Part shown: one piece after another, positions 43,450 to 54,549 of the stretch
Position numbering within the stretch: position 1 is the first letter of the stretch
Layout: every line of letters begins with the position of its first letter
DNA from: Pachyseris speciosa
Lineage: Eukaryota; Cnidaria; Anthozoa; Scleractinia; Pachyseridae
DNA: 64,000 nt
NCBI GenBank assembly: GCA_016490735.1
Contig: JAEMWC010000359.1
Coordinates: forward strand, 317,501-381,500
Direction: 5' to 3'
Translations under genes and position numbers: made by a program
Notes under the pieces: generated by a model
Database searches by the model: none
The model's input: only the letters and a program-made list of their open reading frames with translations
What the model was told of the DNA's origin: nothing

Positions 43450-43892
43450 CAGGGGTTTCAATAATAGCCGGGTAGCGGATAGATCTACCCACTTGTAATG
43501 AGCCCACTACCTGCTTGTAGCTGCACACAAATAGCAAGTAAGACAAGACAATTCCATTTTAGCTACGAATTCATGCCAAGAAATTTGGCATAAAATAAGG
43601 CCTCTGTTATAGTTAAACAAGAGGCAAGGTAAAATAAATGACATTCTGGTGTGTACCCTGCCTTTTGGACCATGAAAGGTGAAGAAAAGCCCAAACTAAC
43701 GAGTAATAAACAAGTGAACAAAGCAAAGTAAAAATGGTCCTCAAAATGCAGGAAAATGTGTCTGCGAGAATCTAAAATTTCAAAATTTCCCGGGAGCATA
43801 CCTAGGAGGAGAATGCCCTCTGGGCTTTCCAGAACAATACCCACCTGTTGCGCTTAAGTACCCACTTGTGCCAAAATTTATTGAAACCCCTG
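43450..43892. mobile_element. hAT-like MITE, 443 bp, TGTAAA target duplication
   Basis: Ends CAGGGGTTTCAATAA and TTATTGAAACCCCTG are perfect inverted copies. TGTAAA stands directly on both sides (43444-43449 and 43893-43898). The CAGGGG termini and 6-bp duplication agree with the family at 12435-12872, but internal sequence is unrelated. Confidence 0.85.
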
Positions 43893-43898
43893 TGTAAA

Positions 43899-45064
43899 CG
43901 TGCAATGGAATCCTCAATTCACCACTGGCCGCGGTGAACGTAAAGATAACGTCAAACGTTAATGCTCCCAAACCACGACATCGAGCAAAACAAGATATGT
44001 GCGAGTAAATGGGTAGGGGATGAAGCAGTGGAGTTGCCAAATCTGTGCCCCCCCCCCCCCCGAAAAAAAAAATTCGAGATAAATTTGGCCCACCCTAAAG
44101 GCTGTAATTAAGGGAAGGTTAATGCAGAACAATAAACATCTGTAAAGGCGATCATCAATTATCAAACGAATTATAGAGCATGTTTGCAAAGGCTCAGATG
44201 CAACTGAGGTTGTTTGTTCTCTTTTCCCTTGAGTTTTGATGGAACATTACGGGGAACCTGAGTACTTGTGCGTTCTCACTTGAATACTATTGTGTTCGGA
44301 CTTTCCCAATGTTTTGGAAATTAGCGACAGTGTTGCGAGTAAACGTGCATTTTATGCAAACCCGTTTGTTACTGCTGCATTTAAAAGGCTTTCTGAAAGT
44401 CATCGTCGCCACTCCGCAGTACGTGCTGAGAACAAACAAAGTTACGAGATGAACCTGTCACAAAACTACTCTCAAATTACTATCGTATTTTAATCTTTTT
44501 AAGCCGTAAAGGAAATTAAAATGATGGCGGTCGAATAATCGCCTTCTCTTCCCCGGGAATTAAATGAGCATATGAATAAATTAAATACAAGTGGATGCAG
44601 TTATCCGTTTCGAATTTTTTAGTAAAGCGTCGTATTATTCCTTTGGCCGCCCTTAACTGATGCAAATTGTCACTTTTGATGGCCTTTTCGCCATTTTTCT
44701 GCTTACCATCCCCTCGTCGCTAGTCTGACAACACACCCTGAATCAAACGACTGATTCGGAATTATGAAGCGTGAACATAGATGCAGCTTAACGTGAGGTG
44801 GAATATTGTTAAAGAACGAGGTACTTACTCCTGGCATATCGCAGAGGTGGAATATTCAATCAACACATTTGATCATGGGATACTTAAAGCAGTATTTTTC
44901 TTTCTCTGGTAGATTTCAGTAATTTCTAACTAAATTGAAAACGAGCGTCTTCTCGGTAGGTCACTATAGCTACAATCCCGGTCACAATATTCTTGTAACA
45001 CTCGACAAAAGCGTCACATATTTCACGACCACATCTCATATAGTCTACTCCCCTTCCTCTCAAC
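43899..45064. other. No genes seen
   Basis: A C run at 44048-44061 next to an A run. No supported coding sequence. Confidence 0.35.
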
Positions 45065-45408
45065 ATTAGCCAGCTTAAGATCCGACGACGGCGGACGTCT
45101 ATGACGGCAAGCGGAAGTGAAATTACTGCCAGAATTACTTCCGGCTGCCGTCGTTGTGAAGTTTCGCGCCGTAGCGGTCTTGTCTGTGACGTGAAGAAGG
45201 CCATTTTGCTGTCGCGTCTGAAACGTGAGTACAGTTGATCAAAATAATGCTATTTCAACTTGTTTTGAGCGAAATTCTTACGTAGTGTTGACAGTTTATT
45301 CTTATTAGACCATGTTTATTAAATTTCTAAGCAAGTACACACGATTTTTGTAAGGGAATTTTAATGTTTACACTTTTGCCTTTCTCTTATGGACCTGTCA
45401 CCGGAAGT

Positions 45409-45630
45409 GTAACATTCCCTGCAACAGCCAAAATCGTTGCGAGACAAGTTGCACGAATTGTTGCAAAAAGTAGAACTCGATTCTACTTTCTGTAATGGTT
45501 CGTGCAACTTGTGTCGCAACGATTTCGGCCGTTGCAGGGAATGTTACACTTGATACAATGTTTCGTGCAACTTGGCTCGCAATGGCGTTGTGACACAAGT
45601 TGCACGAAACATTGCACAGTGTAACAGCGC
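45409..45630. mobile_element. Foldback MITE, arm-duplicated
   Basis: AGTGTAACATTCCCTGCAAC near 45408 pairs with its inverse ending about 45552. Inner words CAAGTTGCACGAA and its inverse repeat four times, and a third half-arm continues to GTGTAACAGCGCC. No coding sequence. Confidence 0.65.
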
Positions 45631-45639
45631 CTTTAGAAG

Positions 45640-45889
45640 AGTTTGTCGTCAGAAGTCTTAAAGCCTCTCGTTTCACAAATCCCCTCCTAACACTGGGTGG
45701 GTGACAGGATGAGAAATGTGTATATTGAAATGTCTCAGTAGGCTTGACATGGGTTCGCACATCAAGAAGTGATGCTGTTTCGAATCGTGCACCTTTGTAT
45801 ATGATAGTGTCCAAGAAAGTTATTTCAGTTTCTGAAACTTCAGCCGTGAATTTAATTATTGGTTTGTGTTTGTTTGCTTTCTCAATAAA

Positions 45890-45932
<43 letters not shown>

Positions 45933-46140
45933 ATCTATCTATCTATCTATCTATCATTTCTGTTTCGACTTTTCCCATGAAGATATTGGCGAAGGCAACA
46001 GCCATTTCCGTCCCCAGAGCAGTTCCATATGTTTGGAGATTCTGTATGAAGGACAACACAAACGCATCAAAATGGCAAAGAAAGTCGTTTAACTCACCTT
46101 CAGAACCCGCCCTTTTGAACAATCGACAATGTGCTTCGGA
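45640..46140 (-). pseudogene. Penelope-like element reverse-transcriptase fragment
   Basis: On the minus strand, LQTYGTALGTEMAVAFANIF (about 46040-45975) is the G-T-A-x-G-T RT motif of Penelope-like elements. After a (TATC)n tract and LINE-like tail at about 45830-45955, the downstream part reads DTIIYKGARFETASLLDVRT followed by HVKPTETFQYTHFSSCHPP, a characteristic Penelope block. Codons for the active-site region between the two are missing. It is a dead fragment lodged in the Harbinger element. Confidence 0.75.
45890..45955. repeat. (TATC)n microsatellite
   Basis: About 16 tetranucleotide units, directly after CTCAATAAAC, so it is probably the tail of an inserted LINE 3' end. Confidence 0.92.
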
Positions 46141-46304
46141 CTAGAGTCCAGTTCCCGTCTAAAATATAAATTGTCTAAAGTGAACTATGCCCCCACCCCC
46201 TGGGGGCTGGTAAGTCGTCTAAGCACTTGCAAATCCCCATGTACGCCCCACGGCTCCCCGGGGTAGGGGTTTCCAATGACGAGTGCATTAGCAGTTCGAC
46301 ACTA

Positions 46305-47000
46305 GCTATGGCAAACAACTCGATCTCGACGAAGAAAGCAACGCAGTAAGTTTTACAATTTTCCTTTTTCGTGATTTATTTCTATCTGTGTATGTATACA
46401 AATAAATTATCGTAGACTTGTTCAACCATAAATTGAGGTTCAGTGGATTATTCCACTCGTCTTTTCTTGAAATAGCGAGTCAACAACTTGTCAATTACTC
46501 TGCTCATCTTAGAAAATGATTTTAATCAAGAGCTTAAATTTCAGTAAAGCTTGACAAGAACTGACAAGAAGAAAGCAGATAATGCTAAAGCTGGGGAGAT
46601 GCGGAATAGAGCAATGGAGAGCTTGCGCTCAACACAGAAAATGAAGGTGGGTGATGAGGTCGAGGATGTAGAGAATGCGGCACAACCAAAGCCAAAGCCA
46701 AAAATTACAAGTTGGAGTGGTGGGGATAAATTAACATATTTACGCGAGAAAAATGATATGGCTCAGAAATGGAAAACTGAAGAGTTGAAAGTGCAAAGGG
46801 AGCGCCTGGAAGTCAAGAGTAAACAGCAATATGAGTCCCGAAAGCAACATCAAGAAATGATGCAAATGATGGCCCAGCAAGTCAAGCAGCAACAGAATCA
46901 AATGCAACAGTCCCAGCAGATGTTTGCTACTATGCAACAACAACAACAACAACAACAATCACAAATCATTTTGAAGCTATTAGAAAAACAAACTAATTAG
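46305..47000 (+). pseudogene. Harbinger accessory (Myb-like) protein, N-terminal domain missing
   Basis: A start-like exon ATGGCAAACAACTCG near 46307 (MANNSISTKKATQ) ends at GTAAGT. After an AG near 46543 the frame MTRTDKKKADNAKAGEMRNR continues with a Lys/Glu-rich segment and a Gln-rich coiled coil (about 46840-46990, including six or more Gln in a row) to a stop at 47000. This matches the C-terminal half of the Myb/SANT accessory protein that helps PIF/Harbinger transposases bind DNA. The roughly 80-residue Myb domain expected between the two parts is absent, so an internal deletion has removed the DNA-binding part. A Gln/CAA run lies at 46940-46962. Confidence 0.6.
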
Positions 47001-47349
47001 TGACATGAACATGTTGAATGTAGTTATACAGGCTCTAGCCTTCATTTTTCTTCAGTCAATTTTCGAGGCTCTTTTACCATGTTTTTGTATGATGAGGGGG
47101 AGGGGACCTTGCGGTAGTTTTTAAATATTTTCTTTTTGTTTTTGAAAGACCCCTGCTCTCGTTCTCCCACCCTGATGTTGTTATACCTTGATTTTCAACC
47201 CGCTTTGCATAAATTGTAGTTGTTGTCCACTTGTTCTGAGTACAAACATTAGAGGATAAATACCAAACTTTATACAGTTTATTGACAGGGCTCAGATACC
47301 CAATGTTACATCTTATAGCTTTGTTGCGTATTCTTACATCAGCTAATAA

Positions 47350-48671
47350 TTAAAATTCATTTTTGGGTACAAGTAATTTTAGTTGTGAAGAAAAATAATC
47401 CTGAAGGGTCGGTGGGTTAATTTCAAAGAATTCTGAAGTGAAATTGCCATACAAACAAGTCATGGCATTCCTTAAAATCGCACATATAATGTACATCTTT
47501 CCCACTGCACTCAATGATATCTTTTGAGTTTTCGTAAAATCAAGAAATTAAAAATAATTAATAATGTACCCGAAAAGCCACTCTACTGAAACGCGGACAG
47601 TGCTCATGGACTTGTTGAACTCTTCCATCTGTGGAGTAATACCTGCAGCACGATATGGCATGACAACAGTGAAGTCTTAGCGGGTAAGCAGGGTCACCAT
47701 CTAACACCATGGGGTCACCAGTCGGCGAAAAGGCGTGGCGCTCAAGGTCTCGCAGAAGGCCAGAGCCTGCTAGCATTCCAGCATCATGTTTGCGGCCCTC
47801 TGAAAGAAAATGAGCATATTGCTTGAAAATTGAAATTTATACTGAATGTCAAAATATATATATCTTTATACCACTTTATATCTTTCTTAGTTTGAACTGC
47901 TTTCACCCATCTGTCACGCTGTTCGACTTGACAGTGTAACAGATGGTTATATAACGTAACTAAAACTTGAAAAAAATAATTTTCGTTACCTACTGGCCCA
48001 TACATGTTCGCTATCATACCACACGGCAATGCAGCAGATTGGTATTTCAATGCGTGGACTCTTTTGTGCCCAATGTACACGATCCCCTGATTTTCTTGTG
48101 GTCGGCAAATGGCAATTTTCATGTGGTCGGCAAATACTGTACCGTCTATGAAGTCAAAGCAATTTGGCAGGGCACTTCCTTCCCCTCGTATGGTATCAGC
48201 ATATGTCTGAAGTAGAGGGGGACTCATTAAGGTGTGGTTCCATGCCGTCAAACGATGATGGTGTAAGCTGTAGACAGTTCCCATAAGATGATTGGTGATC
48301 ATACAAAGTTCTGGAACTTGGCGGCCAAAACGATGGATTAGGTCACTGTACCCACAAGGGTACGCTAATCTTCTCAGCAGAAGACAAAGGCCTTCAATTC
48401 CGTCACAGACAGTTCCTTGTTCACAGGTGTACGAGTCAGGTAACCCCATTGCCTCTGCGAGAACAGGTATGTTCCTTTTGAGAAAACGAAATTCTGCCAA
48501 GCAGTCACTTTCGTCAAGTCCCTCCAGATCAAATTGTTCATAATTTTGGTAGGGAAAATCGGGATTCTTTGAACTGTTTGCATCATACAACAGTAACAAT
48601 TCATCTTCTGAAATGTCGCCATCATCAAAACTTGTGAGCAACAATTCACGAGCCTTTCTAAAGGTACCCAT
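47350..48671 (-). pseudogene. PIF/Harbinger transposase (one intron, one frameshift, one stop)
   Basis: DDE nuclease that cuts and pastes the element. Start: MGTFRKARELLLTSFDDGDI at 48671. Exon 1 carries the helix-turn-helix-like region (CDGIEGLCLLLRRLAYPC) and the first catalytic Asp in FDFIDGTV, then ICRPQ and YIGHKRVHALKYQ, to the donor GTAG/GTAACG (47990/47989). A 190-nt intron ends in TTTTCTTTCAG (47800), and exon 2 resumes in phase as EGRKHDAGMLAG with the second Asp in LDGDPAYPL. A frameshift near 47663 leads to EFNKSMSTVRVSVEWLFGYI, giving the catalytic Glu. A TAA interrupts NYF/FLDF before SLSAVGKMYIICAILRN and the stop at 47350. All three catalytic residues remain, but the lesions make it inactive. 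Confidence 0.88.
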
Positions 48672-48841
48672 TGCACTTCCTAAACTACGAAAGGAAAAGG
48701 CAATACTACGACAGCCCGCCGTCGCGACCGCTATCTTAAGGTTACTTTTCGCGCCATTGCAACGGCGACCTCTCCCCAAGCCTCCTCAACCAAGTCTGCC
48801 GTTGCAGACTTCCGCCGTCGTCGGATCTTAAGCTGGCTATT

Positions 48842-50199
48842 GAAGGGGAAGGAGGGGAAATAGGGAGCTAGCGTTTCAAGAATTGTGTCCGAGATTGTAG
48901 TCTCAGATGTTAGTAACTAACAAGAAAGTTATATTCTGGTCAGGGGATTAAAGTCAATAGACATCCAGTAATACAAGAGTTGAAAACTACGCTTGTGCTT
49001 AACGAATTGTTAACTCTTTTTGAAAAGTTTCTTAGTTGGTCTTCCGACGTACCAGCCAACCAATACCTCCATCGTGAGATGAGGGGATGGCGCGGGAGGA
49101 GCGGTTACAACCTGTTTATTCCTTTGTTATTACCAAAAGTTTTCTTGTGAGAATTTGAAACAGCATTTACAAAGGAATCGATTTGTTTTGGATTGTCCGC
49201 TTAATATTGCTAAAGAGGTTGTCATAGATGACCATTTAACACTGGTTTCTCAGCAGATGTCATTCATCGATGAAAAGTTACTGAGTGAAGAATCTGACTG
49301 ATATGCGCAAGCCCTGACTCCGTTGACGGCAGTATTTTCCGTTTTACGACATTTTTAAATTCATGATCAGTAATAGCAGTTAACAAGTTAAGTGTGTATT
49401 TTGTTGACAAAGATCTCAAAAAGTTTCTTTGGCTCTGATGCCAAATTACACATAAAGTTAGTTATCGAAAAGATAGTAACAAATTTGGCCATGCAAAAAC
49501 GTTTTCTTTTGTTCTTCTTTGGGGAATTGTGGATTGTAGGAGTAAAGTCGGTTGGAAGAAGTGTATCACCATTTTTCTACATTTGAAAGTTAATCAACAA
49601 CAACAACAAAAATAATAATAATAATGTAACTTGAAAACACGCGCAACCCTTTATTATAAATTTGTTAGCTGTTTTTTCGTCGTTAATTCACATTTGCGTT
49701 CAGTAAGCGAAATACGTGTTTAAATTGGATGCACCAAAATGTAGCCAAGAATCACAATGTTTTCTCAAGATTTAAATGTTTTGGACCTAAAATAACTTCT
49801 AGGCAGACGCCCCGAGTAAAGACCAACTTATTTTTCCAAGCCTCCTATCAGTCGGAATGGTATAAATGCTACTATTACTCTGCGTGCCATCCTGATGTTA
49901 TTTATTTGAATCTAATTACCTTTGCTTCATTGAAATGTTTCGACCATTTTGAGCTCATTTATTCAGTGAAACCATCCTCGGTGGCTCACACCGGTTTCCA
50001 GCGCTTCGATGGATCATTACTACCAAAAGTCTTTATATGTTGTTACCTTCATAGTGGTATCAAACAAATAAACAAGTTATTAATTTTTTCCCACTTAACT
50101 TGTTAAGAATACGTATGTCCTCATAGGATTTTCATATATTCATTCTCACATAACTTGTTAAGCTAGCTATGAAATCGCTGCTAGGAATTTTTGTTCAAT
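48842..50199. other. No genes seen
   Basis: AT-rich intron without recognised features. Confidence 0.4.
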
Positions 50200-50610
50200 T
50201 TGCAAAACGTTGTATCTCAATACGCTTATAGCTTTTCTACAATGAGCTCGCTTTTTTAATTATTGTGGCTTAAAGCTAGAATTATTGGTGTTTCTCAAGG
50301 CTCTAGTGAACCTATAAAGTGGAAGATTTTTTTTTCTCATAACTTCAGTTGTTCAACAACGATTGACATGCGTTTGATAACACTACAAAGGTAACAACAT
50401 TTAAAGATTGGCAAAACGTTGTATCTCGATGCGCTTATAGCTTTTCTATAATGTACTCGTTGGTTTTTGTTATTATGGCTCAAAGCTAAAATTATTAGTG
50501 TTTCTCAAGGCTCTAGTGATGATATTGTAACCTATTAACTGGAAGATATTTTCATATTTTGTTCACCAACGATTGGCACGCGTTTAATAACACTATATAC
50601 AGGTAAGAGC
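50200..50610 (+). repeat. Tandem duplication of about 213 bp
   Basis: GCAAAACGTTGTATCTCRAT, CTTATAGCTTTTCTA, GTGTTTCTCAAGGCTCTAGTG and CAACGATTG all occur twice in the same order at about 213-bp spacing. The copies differ by scattered changes. No coding content. Confidence 0.85.
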
Positions 50611-50973
50611 AAGAGTTGAAAAGTGCTAGAAACCGTTGAATGTGTTGTCCTGCAAGGGGCCATTTTATATCATTTGGCATCGGAATATCAGAGACTATTC
50701 GTTTTCAAGTTTTCCTTCCAATATTTTGGAGTCTTATGTTGTTCAAGGTTATTTTTCAGGAGCTCATGTAAGATTTATTGAGAGCTGGTTCATGCAATTC
50801 CTCAGAGTTGATGATACGTTTTTCGGGAATCACAAGTTTTGAGCTCTTTTGTGTTTTATTGTTTTAACAATTCTTAGCCGAATCTCAGCGGACACGAATT
50901 GTAAAAAAATCCTTAAAACTTGAATGTTGACTGAACTTAAGCAGTATACATAATTACTCGGTTTAGTTAATAG
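50611..50973. other. No genes seen
   Basis: Spacer between two duplications. Confidence 0.4.
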
Positions 50974-51731
50974 TAACGCTTTCAGTTGGACGCGACTCGG
51001 AACTTTATTGGTACATTGTACTTGTGCAAGCTAATTTCTACGCTTTATTTTCAAACGCAGACACAGGTGAACGCATCTTAAATAACTATTTTTCCATTTC
51101 GTGGTTTCAATAGTCGACAAAAACAGACAAAATTTTTTTCGCCGACATGTTTGTCTGTCTAATTTAAAACCCGCGCCATCACGCGAATTACCGCTAACCG
51201 AGAGGATACTGTGCCACCTTAAGTGTCTTCAATCTTGATATATATATTGAACGGATATCTCAGTAAACCTGATTTCTGGGGCTAGTTCTAGTCTACGAAG
51301 AATTAAAAGAGGCGTGCGAAAGGCGGTTTTTTTTAACTTCTCAATCAGGGCCCCTGATTACTGGAGCCAGGATGAGTTCGAGTCTACGGGGAATTAAAAG
51401 AGGCGTACGTGAATTTTGTAAACCCATTTGTTCGAAAGCCGAGAACTTAATCCAGGGTTAGCGTAAACGTTGTTGTTTTTATCGTTTTTTTTTTTCTCTC
51501 TCTCTCTCTCTCTCTCTTTTCAATTTGGATAAAAGTTTCTTTTGCTTTTTGTTTCTTTTGCTATTCAGGATTTTTGTCCCCTAATATAAAATTTTGCAGA
51601 ACATCATTGTGGATAGAGAAATAAACTGCCTGGTTAATTTTCAATCATCGGCTTTTGAACAGTAATGTAGCTTTTATTAGTTGGTGCACTTTACTAAATG
51701 AAGAAGCTTTGGACGAGAATATGCGCGGTTC
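50974..51731 (+). repeat. Intronic segmental duplication, copy 1
   Basis: Matches 52258-53018 in the same orientation (shared GGAACTTTATTGGTACATTG, GGTGAACGCATCTTAAATAA, CCCGCGCCATCACGCGAATT, TGTAGCTTTTATTAGTTGGT). Copy 2 is followed 50 bp later by LRR exon 53068. Copy 1 is not followed by an exon. A (TC)n tract lies at about 51495-51520. Confidence 0.88.
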
Positions 51732-51959
51732 AGCCGATGTGTTGTTGTTCTCCTTGTTTTCGGTTTGAGGAAATTAACGGCGTTTGTAAAGTTCAGCCCT
51801 GACTTCTTCAGTCTTTGCCTTGCGCTTCGAGGCTTTCGCCCGTCCGCGAGGAATAAAATTGATGTTTTTTGCCGCTGTGACTGTGGAGTTTGTTTGCTGT
51901 TCTCGTCCGTTTCTCCACAGTACGCGGTCCTTGAAAAAAAATCAAATCAAATCAATTAT

Positions 51960-52210
51960 TTAAGCTCGATAACGTGAGGAGTGGTTGCCCATTCTCCCGA
52001 GCCTGGGGCTCACGTAATAAACGTTCGAGCGTTCCGGATCGAATTGGAATTTAGAAGTGTTGGTTTTTGTGGAGAGGGGAAAACCGGAGTACCCGGAGAA
52101 AAACCTCTCGTAGCAGAGTAGAGAACCAACAACAAACTCAACCCACTTATGACACCGAGTCCGGGAATCGAACCCGGGCCACATTGGTGGAAGGCGAGTG
52201 CAGGCTTGTG
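51960..52210 (-). mobile_element. tRNA-derived SINE, minus strand (GGAATTTAGAAGTGTT family)
   Basis: On the minus strand a tRNA-like head with B-box GGGTTCGATTCCCG (near 52165-52180) and GCACTCGCCTTCCACC is followed by a body ending in the + strand text GATCGAATTGGAATTTAGAA. The 5' edge with the A-box is cut off at about 52205. It lies between the two copies of the segmental duplication. A related copy sits at 60868-61021. Confidence 0.7.
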
Positions 52211-52257
52211 GAAGACTGAAAAGAAAAATAATTATTGCGGCTCTCTTGGCAACGGTT

Positions 52258-53018
52258 ATAGTCACGCTATCAGTTCGACGCAACTCGGAACTTTATTGGT
52301 ACATTGTACTTTTGCAAGCTTATTTTCACACTTTATTTTCAAACATAAACACAGGTGAACGCATCTTAAATAACTCATTTTTACATTTCGTGGTTTCAGT
52401 GGCCGACAAAAACAGACAAAATTTTTTTGCCGCTATGTTTGTCTGTCTACGTTAAAACCCGCGCCATCACGCGAATTTTACCGCTCAGCGTGCGGAAACT
52501 GTGTGACCTTAAGTGATTTAAATCCCCATCGGTTTTTAACGACATGGTTTTGTCTTCAGTCTTGATATATATTGAACGAATATCTTAAACTTGATTACCG
52601 GGGCTAGGATGAGTTCTAGTGTACAAAGAAAATCAGAGGCGCGCGAAATGGGTTTTTGTTAATTCTCAATAAGGGCCCCTGATTACTTTGGCCAGGATGA
52701 GTTCTAGCCTACGAAGAATTAAAAGAGGAGTGCGAAACGCGGTTTTTGTAAAATCTCAATCAGGGCCCAGTTGTTTATAAGCCGATGAACTTAATCCAGG
52801 ATTAGCGTAAACGTTGTTTCTTCTCTTTTCACTTTTGGATGAAAGTTTCTGTTTCTGAGTTTTCCTTCTGCAGAACATCAACATTGAACAACGTTTGGTG
52901 ATAGAGAAATAAGCCCCCTGGTTATTTTTCAATCTTGGAGTAGGGTTAATCGGCTTTCGAACAGTACCGTAGCTTTTATTAGTTGGTGCGCTTTCCTAAA
53001 TGAAGAAGGTTTGGACGA
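52258..53018 (+). repeat. Intronic segmental duplication, copy 2
   Basis: Second copy of 50974-51731, ending just before the LRR exon. Sequence divergence between the copies is moderate and includes indels. Confidence 0.88.
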
Positions 53019-53067
53019 GAAAATGTTGACTTATATAACACCATGTTAATTGATTGATTGTTCGTAG

Positions 53068-53139
53068 GTTCCTCAAAAACAACGAGCTGAAGGACCTGCC
53101 TCAAGGAATCTTTGATCACAATACACGGCTGCATGAGCT
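53068..53139 (+). CDS. Leucine-rich repeat exon 3 of 3 in the window (host gene)
   Basis: 72 nt between TTCGTAG and GTAAGTGC. It encodes FLKNNELKDLPQGIFDHNTR and LHE, then CT of a Leu codon. Phase and length equal those of exons 3071-3142 and 40640-40711, so the three splice together in frame as three consecutive 24-residue LRRs. The intron before it, back to 40711, is 12.4 kb. The intron just upstream has a 760-bp duplication, which may be the trace of an LRR-exon duplication event. The exon is intact. The remaining exons of the gene must lie outside the window. Confidence 0.87.
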
Positions 53140-53437
53140 GTAAGTGCAACTCTTATTCTTTTGTGTTATAATTCAGCACCGTTCCTAAATTGACTTTAAA
53201 GTGAAGAGACGATGGAGACGGGATGTGAACTTGAATAGTTTTCAATGAAATATTATCAGTATCATAATAATACTATCTATAAATAAAAACTGGCCTTTAC
53301 TGTGAACTTAGATTCCATTAGATTATAAAAGTAAGTTAGACATTTTTATCATGTGAACGTCTTTGTAATTGCTTTAACATTGCTATTATAAAAATATTTA
53401 CACTTCGGAGATCAAATCCGTTCATGTGCAGTGGTTA
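53140..53437. other. Start of the next intron, no features seen
   Basis: Nothing supported. Confidence 0.4.
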
Positions 53438-53439
53438 TA

Positions 53440-54161
53440 CAGTAAAACCCCTTTAATAAGGACACCAAGGGGACATGACAAAGTGTTCGTATTATCCGGG
53501 TGTCCGTATTAAGAGGGTTGTCAGAAAATAAAACGTCATGGACTCATATTTTATCGACAGAAAGACTAAAGCAGACATTTTTTTTTAAAGGAAAGAAAAT
53601 GTTGTTTAATTTCTTAACTGTAACTGTAATGAGTTCAGACTAAAAAAACTTTTCGGTGATTTATGTGAAAATTTCTTCCTGGATTAGAGGATTCCATGTT
53701 TACAAGGACTGTTCGACTGTTACATGCGGTTACAATGTTACCTTCTGCAACCAGAGTGGGAAAATGCCAAGGATAAAGACGCAGTCGATGGGTGAAAAGA
53801 AAGTCGAGTTATCGGTGACATTAATTTCTTATCACCTTCCGGACACCTAAAATCCACACTTGTATAGTCACTCATTTTATTTCAAAGTCTACCAACCGAG
53901 GATCAGTAGATGTATGTGGAAATAACGGACCACAGTATAAGGATCAAACACTAAAAATAGACAGTGCGCAGATAACTAGTGTCCGTACTACGTTTTTCAC
54001 CCCGGACAGCGAAACTTGTCCGTTGTCCGTATTGACCGATGACCACATTAAGCGTGTTAGTTTTATAGAAAATATATGAAACTTTCGTCGGGACAAACGA
54101 GATTGTAAGCAATATCCGAGCGTCCGTATCAAGCGGGTGTCCTTAGAGCGGGGTTCCATTG
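53440..54161. mobile_element. Tc1/mariner-like MITE, 722 bp, TA target duplication
   Basis: Ends CAGTAAAACCCCTTTAATAA and, inverted at the right, CAATGGAACCCCGCTCTAAG share the CARTRRAACCCC pattern followed by GGACACC. TA stands on both sides (53438-53439 and 54162-54163). Internal text repeats the words TGTCCGTATTRA on both strands. No transposase is recognisable. The termini fit pogo/mariner-derived elements. Confidence 0.7.
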
Positions 54162-54549
54162 TAATAAGATAAAATTCCAATCCAAGTATAAAACTTAAGG
54201 AGAAAAAACAGCCGACAGAAACCAAGGGACCAACACTCAGTTGTATAACCACCAACTGATTGTTTGCAATTCTAACAGGAATTGTTTTACTGAGTAACCA
54301 TAGTAAGCGAATAATATCAAGATGGCGTATAACCGTTTAACGGCTTTCAGTAGGCCTTATTCAAGATGCCCACTATCTTTGAACATGCGTAGGTAGCAAT
54401 GGCAAAGGAATCATGTCATTGTACTGTCACGGAATAAATGTTGCTGACTATTAAGTTAATTAATTCAGACTCTAATGAAGTTATTCGTGATCCGAAGTAG
54501 TATTACGTTTTCAGCCTCAATCCGGAAAGACCAAGCAACCTCTAAAGTG

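Larger units (their letters stand above)
45065..48841. mobile_element. PIF/Harbinger DNA transposon with ATT target duplication
   Basis: The element proper is 45068-48838. Ends AGCCAGCTTAAGATCCGACG and the inverse match for 33 bp with one difference. ATT directly flanks both ends (45065-45067, 48839-48841), a 3-bp duplication as expected. It carries a minus-strand Harbinger transposase and a plus-strand Myb-like accessory remnant in convergent orientation. The left part has been enlarged by a foldback MITE and a Penelope fragment. Confidence 0.9.

Noticed and set aside
45744..46144. Open frames with Ile-Tyr-Leu-Ser repeats
   Set aside because: They translate the TATC microsatellite antisense to the Penelope fragment.
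53656..53850. HIRAN-like peptide (RGFHVYKD) inside the mariner-like MITE
   Set aside because: Only about eight residues look familiar and the rest does not follow the domain.
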